Origin: Gammaproteobacteria bacterium
Lineage (GTDB): Bacteria; Pseudomonadota; Gammaproteobacteria; SZUA-140
Assembly (NCBI GenBank): GCA_026982145.1
Contig: JALSHQ010000062.1
Coordinates: 1 to 5,544, forward strand
Direction of reading: 5' to 3'
DNA: 5,544 nucleotides
Positions 1-4,188 of the stretch are shown piece by piece. The notes below the pieces were generated by a model that was given only the letters and a program-made list of their open reading frames with translations, ran no database searches and was not told where the DNA came from. The stretch's first letter is position 1. Every line of letters starts with the position of its first letter. The position numbers and the translations under genes were made by a program.

Positions 1-288
1 CGAACCGTAAACAGGGCCAAGGTTGCCCGCTTGATCAGCCCACTCATCCCAGATTTTAACGCCGTTATCTTGTAAATATTTGATGTTGGTATCGCCGGAA
101 AGAAACCATAATAGTTCATGGATAATGCTGCGCAGATGAAGTTTTTTCGTGGTAACAAGTGGAAAACCGTCACTGAGATCAAAACGCATCTGATAACCAA
201 AAACGCTTTGGGTGCCCGTGCCTGTCCGGTCATCTTTATGTGTGCCCGTGGTTTTAACGTGGCGCAAGAGATCGAGGTACTGCTGCAT
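1..288 (-). CDS. thyA: Thymidylate synthase, N-terminal part (runs off the left edge)
   Basis: Makes dTMP from dUMP using methylenetetrahydrofolate, in the cytoplasm, for DNA synthesis. The 96 residues visible start MQQYLDLLRHVK and match the N-terminal third of bacterial ThyA (about 264 residues). Landmarks fall at the E. coli numbers: R21 in DRTGTGT (dUMP phosphate contact), E58 in HELLW, W80 and W83 in IWDEW, and Y94 in GPVYG. The catalytic cysteine (C146 in E. coli) lies beyond the left edge, so an intact active site cannot be confirmed. The ATG at 286-288 gives the standard N-terminus, and only a weak Shine-Dalgarno (GTGAG) precedes it. It starts 17 bases after the lgt stop codon, so it is almost certainly co-transcribed with lgt, an arrangement common in gammaproteobacteria. 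No promoter of its own is visible. Confidence 0.97.
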   Translation of the reverse strand, partial: MQQYLDLLRHVKTTGTHKDDRTGTGTQSVFGYQMRFDLSDGFPLVTTKKLHLRSIIHELLWFLSGDTNIKYLQDNGVKIWDEWADQAGNLGPVYGS

Positions 289-305
289 AAATTAAATTCT
301 CACTA

Positions 306-1091
306 CTAATGTTTACCCGTTTTTTTGTAGGCCCAAACGAGGAGGCCAATGCCACCCAAAATCATGGGCGCAGACAATAACTGGCCCATCGTAAGCCATT
401 CAAAAGCAAGGAAGCCAATGTGGCTATCAGGCGTTCTAAAAAACTCGACAATCGAACGGAAAATCCCATAAAAAAGCAGGAACACTCCAGAGACCGCCAT
501 AGTTGGGCGTGGTTTTCTTGAATAGAGCCACAAGATTGCAAAAAGCACTAAACCTTCAAGCAGCGCTTCATAAAGTTGTGACGGGTGGCGCGGCGCGACC
601 CCTTCGCGTGGTGCCATTGCCCACGGCAAGTTAGAGGCGCGACCCCATAACTCACCATTAATGAAGTTGCCGATGCGTCCTGCAAAAAGGCCTAGCGGTA
701 CGAGGGGGGCGATAAAGTCTGTGACCTGAAAAAAGGTGGTGCCGCTCTTCCGGGCAAATAACAGCATTGCGATCAGTACGCCTAAAAGGCCGCCATGGAA
801 TGACATCCCTCCTTGCCAGATGTATAGGATTGAAATAGGGTCATCAAGGCGATTAGAAAGATCATAAAAGAGGATATAGCCGATTCGACCACCCGCAACC
901 ACGCCGATGGCACCGTAGAAAATCAGGTCGCTAATCTGTCCCTCATTAAATAGTGCCCCCGCTTTTTTAGCCCGTTGTGAACCCAGCCACCATGCCGATG
1001 CAAAGGCGAACAGATACATCAACCCATACCAGTGGATTTTGATTAAGCCAAGGTCAAGCGCAACAGGGTCGATATTGGGGTGAATCAACAC
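306..1091 (-). CDS. lgt: Prolipoprotein diacylglyceryl transferase
   Basis: Inner-membrane enzyme that moves a diacylglyceryl group from phosphatidylglycerol to the lipobox cysteine of prolipoproteins, the first step of lipoprotein maturation. The 261-residue protein is hydrophobic throughout with several membrane segments. Visible family hallmarks are HWYGLMY (20-26), HGGLLG with the essential histidine at H99, the Lgt signature GRIGNFINGELWGR (138-151; R139 and N142 match E. coli R143 and N146), RHPSQLYEALLEG (168-180) and YGIFRSIVEFFRTPD (208-222). It is about 30 residues shorter than E. coli Lgt, mainly because it lacks the insertion before RHPSQLYE, as many bacterial Lgts do. The start is GTG at 1089-1091, with only a weak AAGA upstream. 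TTG one codon later is an alternative. An inverted repeat straddles this start. It is the first gene of the lgt-thyA unit. Confidence 0.97.
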   Translation of the reverse strand: MLIHPNIDPVALDLGLIKIHWYGLMYLFAFASAWWLGSQRAKKAGALFNEGQISDLIFYGAIGVVAGGRIGYILFYDLSNRLDDPISILYIWQGGMSFHGGLLGVLIAMLLFARKSGTTFFQVTDFIAPLVPLGLFAGRIGNFINGELWGRASNLPWAMAPREGVAPRHPSQLYEALLEGLVLFAILWLYSRKPRPTMAVSGVFLLFYGIFRSIVEFFRTPDSHIGFLAFEWLTMGQLLSAPMILGGIGLLVWAYKKTGKH

Positions 1092-1118
1092 GTGGTTTTT
1101 GATCTTAAGTTGTTGATT
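1083..1118. repeat. 8-bp perfect inverted repeat flanking the lgt start
   Basis: AATCAACA at 1083-1090 and TGTTGATT at 1111-1118 are exact reverse complements separated by 20 bases. In the lgt mRNA the arms would pair codons 2-3 (plus one start-codon base) with the leader, and would place the weak ribosome-binding region in the loop. It could be a translational control hairpin, a protein-binding dyad, or chance. Confidence 0.4.
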
Positions 1119-1178
1119 TTATATTTCATTGATCGCATTAATCAGAGATCCCTTAACAGAGTATCGTTGAGAAAAAGT

Positions 1179-1206
1179 AGTATAACGGGTCAACTTACGA
1201 GTTCAA
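1179..1206 (-). promoter_or_regulatory. Candidate sigma70 promoter for lgt-thyA
   Basis: On the minus strand, TTGAAC (plus 1201-1206) is followed after 16 bases by TATACT (plus 1179-1184). These match the -35 consensus at 4 of 6 bases and the -10 consensus at 5 of 6. Transcription would begin near 1172, giving a leader of roughly 80 bases before the lgt GTG. It is a prediction from consensus only. Confidence 0.4.
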
Positions 1207-1331
1207 AGACAACAATAGAGGCAATGGCTTTATTTTCCCGGCAGAAAAAAGGATAATAGCGAGCTTGAAGCAATCATAGCATCGGTACCGAGGTGCTGTT
1301 TCCGGACGAATTCCTGCTAACTGAGTCAGTC

Positions 1332-1349
1332 TGATGGTAAGTATCATCA
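1332..1349. promoter_or_regulatory. 18-bp near-perfect dyad in the fbp leader
   Basis: TGATGGTAAGTATCATCA is an inverted repeat whose arms match at 7 of 8 positions, the exception being a G·U-type pair, around a 2-base centre. It lies 54 bases before the fbp start codon, so it could be an operator dyad for a dimeric regulator. A 2-base loop is too tight for a full RNA hairpin, but the outer pairs could still form. The regulator is unknown to me. Confidence 0.35.
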
Positions 1350-1367
1350 TGGGTGGCTACGGGGAGC

Positions 1368-1383
1368 AAATAAAATTTTATTT
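1368..1383. repeat. 16-bp perfect AT-only palindrome before the fbp ribosome site
   Basis: AAATAAAATTTTATTT is a perfect self-complementary palindrome ending 8 bases before the GAGGA ribosome-binding site of fbp (1392-1396). It may be a binding site for an AT-preferring protein, or it may keep the translation start of fbp unstructured. Chance in AT-rich leader DNA is also possible. Confidence 0.35.
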
Positions 1384-1403
1384 TAAGTAACGAGGAAAAC
1401 CGT

Positions 1404-2408
1404 ATGCATATTGGTGAAACCATTACCCAGTTCATAATTGAAGAGCAGCGCCGCGTGGGCGGCAATGGCGATTTCACAGCACTACTCAATGACGTGTTCA
1501 CTTCATGTAAGGCGATCTCTGGTGCGGTCAACAAGGGTGACCTGATTGGCGTGCTTGGCAGCGCAGAAAGTGAAAATATTCAGGGTGAGACACAGAAGAA
1601 ACTCGATATCATCTCAAATGACCTGATGATCAACGCTAACATCTGGGGGGGGCACCTCGCAGCGATGGCTTCTGAAGAGATGGATGACATCTATGAAATC
1701 CCCAGCCAGTACCCACGTGGTAAATACCTACTGGTATTTGATCCGTTGGATGGCTCTTCAAACATCGATGTTAACATCTCGGTCGGTACCATCTTCTCAA
1801 TCTTGCGTTGTGCTGATGGTATTAAAAACCCAACCGCAGAAGATTTTCTACAGCCAGGCACTGAGCAAGTATGTGCCGGTTATGCACTGTATGGCCCATC
1901 AACCATGATGGTGATGACCACCGGTCACGGGGTTAACGCCTTTACACTGGACCAGAATGTGGGTGAGTTTATTCTTACCCAGAAAGATATGCAGATCCCT
2001 GAAGATACGGCAGAATTTTCGATCAACACCTCTAACCAGCGTTTCTGGGAAGCGCCCGTTCAGCGTTATATTGAAGAGTGCTTGGCCGGCAAAGATGGCG
2101 AAGCGCGCGACAAAAATTTCAACATGCGCTGGGTCGCATCAATGGTCGCAGAGGTACATCGTATCCTGACGCGTGGTGGCATCTTCCTCTATCCTAAAGA
2201 TAACAAAGATCCATCGAAGGCGGGCAAGTTACGCCTGATGTATGAAGCTAATCCAATGTCGATGATTGTAGAGCAGGCGGGGGGGGTTTCATCAACCGGT
2301 CGTGAGCGTATCATGGAGATCAAACCAACAGGACTACACCAGCGTGTGCCTGTGATCTTGGGCTCTAAAAATGAAGTTGAGCGTGTGATTGGTTATCATA
2401 ACGACTAG
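1404..2408 (+). CDS. fbp: Fructose-1,6-bisphosphatase, class I
   Basis: Hydrolyses fructose-1,6-bisphosphate to fructose-6-phosphate and phosphate using Mg2+, in the cytoplasm. This is the irreversible gluconeogenic step, and part of the Calvin cycle if the host is an autotroph. At 334 residues it is close to E. coli Fbp (332). Visible motifs are GETQKKLDIISND (61-73), SEEMDD (90-95) with the likely metal ligand E91, the class I signature FDPLDGSSN (112-120) with D113 and D116, GGIFLYP (258-264), KLRLMYEANPM (275-285) with E281, and EQAGG (290-294). All expected active-site segments are present in order. The ATG is well placed 7 bases after GAGGA (1392-1396). The gene stands alone: it is divergent from lgt and is followed by its own intrinsic terminator. 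Oddly, two eight-G runs (1645-1652 and 2279-2286) lie in the coding sequence, each encoding a Gly pair. Confidence 0.97.
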   Translation: MHIGETITQFIIEEQRRVGGNGDFTALLNDVFTSCKAISGAVNKGDLIGVLGSAESENIQGETQKKLDIISNDLMINANIWGGHLAAMASEEMDDIYEIPSQYPRGKYLLVFDPLDGSSNIDVNISVGTIFSILRCADGIKNPTAEDFLQPGTEQVCAGYALYGPSTMMVMTTGHGVNAFTLDQNVGEFILTQKDMQIPEDTAEFSINTSNQRFWEAPVQRYIEECLAGKDGEARDKNFNMRWVASMVAEVHRILTRGGIFLYPKDNKDPSKAGKLRLMYEANPMSMIVEQAGGVSSTGRERIMEIKPTGLHQRVPVILGSKNEVERVIGYHND

Positions 2409-2436
2409 CACTTTTCAGCGTTGTTGGCTTTAAAGT

Positions 2437-2463
2437 AATCCCCGCAACAGCGGGGATTTTTTT
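2437..2463 (+). terminator. Intrinsic terminator after fbp
   Basis: A 9-bp stem (AATCCCCGC / GCGGGGATT) with an AACA loop at 2446-2449 runs into a T tract ending at 2463. It begins 28 bases after the fbp stop codon. Read from the other strand the same hairpin is followed only by ATTACTTTA, so it may act weakly as a terminator for convergent yajQ as well. A small CTCTA/TAGAG hairpin (about 2488-2501) nearer to yajQ has no T tract. Confidence 0.92.
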
Positions 2464-2507
2464 ATCTGCCCAAAGCGGTGTTATTTGCTCTATAAATAGA
2501 GGTAGAA

Positions 2508-2996
2508 CTAATCGCGGAAGTTTTCATATTGCAAAGGGAGCTCAAGGTCGGTTTCACGGAATAGTGCAATTGCCTGCTGCAGGTCATCGCGCTTCTTGCC
2601 AGTAATGCGCACCTTCTCACCTTGAATTGCAGCCTGTACTTTAAGCTTAGATTCTTTGGTCAATTTCACCAGCTTTTTAGAGAATGCCGTATCAAGCCCT
2701 TGTTGCAAGTTGATGGCTTGGTGAACTTCTTTTCCTTGAGTTGCTGAATTTTCAGTTTTAAGGCAAGCCAAGTCGACACCACGTTTTGAAAGCTTGTTGT
2801 GCAGAATGCTCGTCATTTGCTGCAACTGGAAAGTGCTTTCAGCATGCATCATGATGACGGACTCTTTTTCCTTCAACTCAAAGCGGGCATTACTACCTTT
2901 AAAATCAAAGCGCGTACCCACTTCTCGATTGGCTTGGTCGATAGCGTTATTGACCTCATGAAGGTCAACTTCAGATACGACATCAAATGATGGCAT
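2508..2996 (-). CDS. yajQ: YajQ family nucleotide / cyclic-di-GMP-binding protein
   Basis: Small cytoplasmic protein of the YajQ (DUF520) family. Members bind nucleotides, and some are reported to act as cyclic-di-GMP effectors that work with a transcription factor. Its role here is not known. The 162-residue length matches E. coli YajQ (about 163). Family landmarks are the N-terminus MPSFDVVSEVDL, the segment SREV/NREVGTRFDFKG (residues 24-34), KLSKRG (68-73), the strongly conserved SKLKVQAAIQGEKVRITGKKRDDLQ split across residues 116-140, and the C-terminal NFRD. The family fold is two ferredoxin-like domains. The start is ATG at 2994-2996, with GAGA 8 bases upstream. It lies 33 bases downstream of the tandem histone-like gene on the same strand with no terminator between, so the two are probably one transcript. 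Confidence 0.95.
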   Translation of the reverse strand: MPSFDVVSEVDLHEVNNAIDQANREVGTRFDFKGSNARFELKEKESVIMMHAESTFQLQQMTSILHNKLSKRGVDLACLKTENSATQGKEVHQAINLQQGLDTAFSKKLVKLTKESKLKVQAAIQGEKVRITGKKRDDLQQAIALFRETDLELPLQYENFRD

Positions 2997-3029
2997 ATGA
3001 ATCGTCTCTATTAAAAGGAGTGGTTTGCC

Positions 3030-3410
3030 TTAAGACAAATCGCGATCCATCACTGTTTTACGACGTGCTTTTTGCGCATTTTCAATGGCCTCATCACAAA
3101 GCTTGGCAATGATGCCTGAAACGGTTGGTACAACATTACCTGCTGTGCTCATGCCGTCAGATTTCTCTTTAATATAGGCCTTTAGCTTGGAAGTGACGAT
3201 CAAAGCATCATGAGTACCACAATCACTATTGAAGTCACGATCCATTACTGTTTTACGGCGGTCTTTAATAGTGTTCTCAATCGCAGCATCACAGCGATTG
3301 CGAACCACATCTGAAATTGCCGGAGCGAAGTTGCCAGCGGTACTCATACCATCAGACTTTTCTTTGATGTAGCCTTTGATTTTAGAGATTACTACTAGTG
3401 TTTCGCTCAT
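3030..3410 (-). CDS. Tandem histone-fold-like protein (doublet with short third helix)
   Basis: A 126-residue protein built from two homologous halves, residues 5-60 and 70-125, joined by a linker (NSDCGTHDA, 61-69). The halves share 37 of 56 residues with no gaps. Each reads as helix 1 (SK[IL]K.YIKEKSD), loop 1 (GMSTAGN), a long helix 2 (about 23 residues with C and IEN), then RRKTVMDRD[FL]. That last segment resembles loop 2 and the start of helix 3 of archaeal histones (RKTVKAEDI in HMfB), including the R-K-T and the later D of the R-D clamp (R52/D59 and R117/D124). Helix 3 is cut short in both halves. This fits the truncated-helix-3 bacterial histone-like proteins, here fused as a single-chain pseudodimer; Aquifex Aq_328 is, as I recall, a precedent for a bacterial tandem histone fold. 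DNA binding is inferred, not shown. The protein is cysteine-poor and has no signal peptide. A strong GGAG lies 8 bases before the ATG (3408-3410). It precedes yajQ by 33 bases. Confidence 0.8.
   Translation of the reverse strand: MSETLVVISKIKGYIKEKSDGMSTAGNFAPAISDVVRNRCDAAIENTIKDRRKTVMDRDFNSDCGTHDALIVTSKLKAYIKEKSDGMSTAGNVVPTVSGIIAKLCDEAIENAQKARRKTVMDRDLS
3036..3203 (-). repeat. Second half-repeat of the histone-like gene
   Basis: Encodes residues 70-125 (LIVTSKLKAYIKEK to MDRDL). It aligns without gaps to the first half at a period of 65 codons. Conservation is highest at YIKEKSDGMSTAGN and RRKTVMDRD. Many silent DNA differences from the first copy point to an old duplication held by selection on the protein. 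Confidence 0.9.
3231..3398 (-). repeat. First half-repeat of the histone-like gene
   Basis: Encodes residues 5-60 (LVVISKIKGYIKEK to MDRDF). Compared with the second half, helix 2 is the most divergent part (SDVVRNRCDAAIEN against SGIIAKLCDEAIEN). That is the surface that would form the internal dimer interface if the two halves pair. Confidence 0.9.
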
Positions 3411-3531
3411 ATTTACTTCTCCAAAAAAGTATAAAATTGTTGACGACCTTAATCAGCTAAAGCCGCTGGACTTCGATTGTACGCCATTCAGAAATGAAAT
3501 TACATGGTAAAAAATGGGTATAACCGTATAA

Positions 3532-3560
3532 ATTATCTGATATTTTGGATGGATCAACAA
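3532..3560 (-). promoter_or_regulatory. Candidate promoter for the histone-like gene and yajQ
   Basis: On the minus strand, TTGTTG (plus 3555-3560) and GATAAT (plus 3532-3537) are separated by 17 bases. They match the -35 consensus at 3 of 6 and the -10 consensus at 5 of 6. Transcription would start near 3524, about 114 bases before the ATG. A TATACT nearer the gene (about plus 3425-3432) overlaps the ribosome-site region too closely to be the main promoter. Confidence 0.3.
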
Positions 3561-3595
3561 GGGTGGGACGAAATAAAGCCTGCCGCTGGGGATGT

Positions 3596-3604
3596 TGCTA
3601 TAAA
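3596..3604 (+). promoter_or_regulatory. Extended -10 promoter candidate for the small exported protein
   Basis: TGC directly followed by TATAAA forms an extended -10 element (TGnTATAAT-like). The -35 position is poor, which extended -10 promoters tolerate. Transcription would begin near 3611, about 56 bases before the ATG of the 3667 gene. Confidence 0.4.
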
Positions 3605-3666
3605 ATGACCCACTGAAGATAAGCGCATAATTTTCACCTAAACATTAAAGATCGACAGGATTTAAC

Positions 3667-4053
3667 ATGAAAAAATTACTCGCATTAATAGGCCTTATTC
3701 CCTTTGCAACAGAGGCCGATGTAGTTGATCAGCTGCTGGCAGAAACGACTGCTAAGCTTAATAAGCATATCCCTTTGCAGGTTGATGAAGAGACCCGCTT
3801 AGACGGGGTGAGTGCTGAAAATAAAACGCTTATCTATGAGTACACGTTGTTGAACTATGAAAAGGCTGAATTGAACCTTGAGATATTGAAATCGAATATT
3901 GCACCGGTTGTGAAGAAAGGTGCTTGTACTGAAGCTTCAATGAAGCCACTTTTTGATAGTGGGATAAATGTTCATTACCACTATAAGGGAAAGCACGGTG
4001 AGAGTTTAATGATGATAAAAGTCATATCATCAGATTGTAAAAATGAGATTTAA
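3667..4053 (+). CDS. Small exported protein of unknown function, two cysteines
   Basis: A 128-residue protein. The first 17 residues (MKKLLALIGLIPFATEA) read as a short Sec signal peptide with AXA-like cleavage (TEA before DVVDQ), giving a mature protein of about 111 residues in the periplasm or outside the cell. There is no lipobox cysteine. The mature part has exactly two cysteines, C87 and C124, which could form a disulfide. Recognisable segments are IPLQVDEETRLDGV (35-48), LIYEYTLLNYEKAEL (55-69), C87-T-E-A-SMKPLFDSGI and the paired-strand-like NVHYHYKGKHGES (101-113). I recall a scattered family of uncharacterised proteobacterial proteins with the same order (Q-P-x-x-VD-x-x-TRLD, Y-x-YTL-x-N, then C...M..L...G....Y.Y.G..G), but I know no name or function for it. 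AGGA lies 6 bases before the ATG. It is divergent from the histone-like gene and convergent with the Ig-like gene. Confidence 0.85.
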   Translation: MKKLLALIGLIPFATEADVVDQLLAETTAKLNKHIPLQVDEETRLDGVSAENKTLIYEYTLLNYEKAELNLEILKSNIAPVVKKGACTEASMKPLFDSGINVHYHYKGKHGESLMMIKVISSDCKNEI

Positions 4054-4058
4054 TGACG

Positions 4059-4187
4059 TTAATAGCGGTTGCAGCCGATTGCTTGTGCGTTATTCAGTGT
4101 AAGGTCAGCGGTGACGGCATCGATAACAGATGGGCAACGGTGTGCAGGTGATTCTGGGGAATCTAGTAAACGAGAGTGGCGAACAAG
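4059..4187 (-). other. Coding-like remnant without a start, after the Ig-like gene
   Basis: Directly after the Ig-like gene stop codon (4189-4191), in the next frame, 42 codons run open to a TAA at 4059-4061. They include HSRLLDSPESPAHRCPSVI and end in NNAQAIGCNRY. The composition is protein-like, but no ATG, GTG or TTG start with a ribosome site lies at its head. It could be the tail of an older gene, a frameshifted extension, or chance. A 32-codon plus-strand frame from 4053 (its ATG overlaps the TAA of the upstream gene) covers much of the same DNA and is equally unproven. No intrinsic terminator with a T tract is visible here. Confidence 0.25.
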
Positions 4188-4188
4188 A

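Larger units (their letters stand above)
1092..1403. other. Divergent lgt / fbp intergenic region
   Basis: These 312 bases between divergent lgt and fbp hold no convincing gene. The open frame crossing 1274-1534 on the minus strand overlaps the start of fbp, has no family resemblance and is best read as chance. The lgt side carries a likely promoter at 1179-1206. For fbp the best plus-strand -10 candidate is GATAAT at 1252-1257, with only a poor -35 match 17 bases upstream (TTTATT, 1229-1234). That would leave a leader of about 140 bases. Within that leader are several small dyads: a 10-base palindrome TCGGTACCGA (1282-1291), ACTGAGTCAGT (1320-1330), and the two elements listed separately at 1332-1349 and 1368-1383. 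I do not recognise a known riboswitch or a Cra-type operator. Confidence 0.7.

Noticed and set aside
118..309. Plus-strand 63-codon open frame
   Set aside because: Antisense to the well-matched thyA N-terminus, and no family resemblance.
1361..1371. GGGGAGC resembling a fragment of the yybP-ykoY manganese riboswitch
   Set aside because: The surrounding stems and second conserved strand of that riboswitch are absent, and fbp is not a usual target.
1274..1534. Minus-strand 86-codon frame in the fbp leader
   Set aside because: Overlaps the fbp start, has unremarkable composition and no ribosome site worth noting. The fbp frame explains the overlap.
3425..3432. TATACT on the minus strand as the main -10 of the histone-like gene
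   Set aside because: Transcription would start inside the ribosome-binding site, and no -35 lies at the right distance.
4053..4151. 32-codon plus-strand frame whose ATG overlaps the TAA of the small exported protein gene
   Set aside because: Translational coupling is possible, but the frame is short, cysteine-rich and without recognisable features. Chance is the simpler reading.
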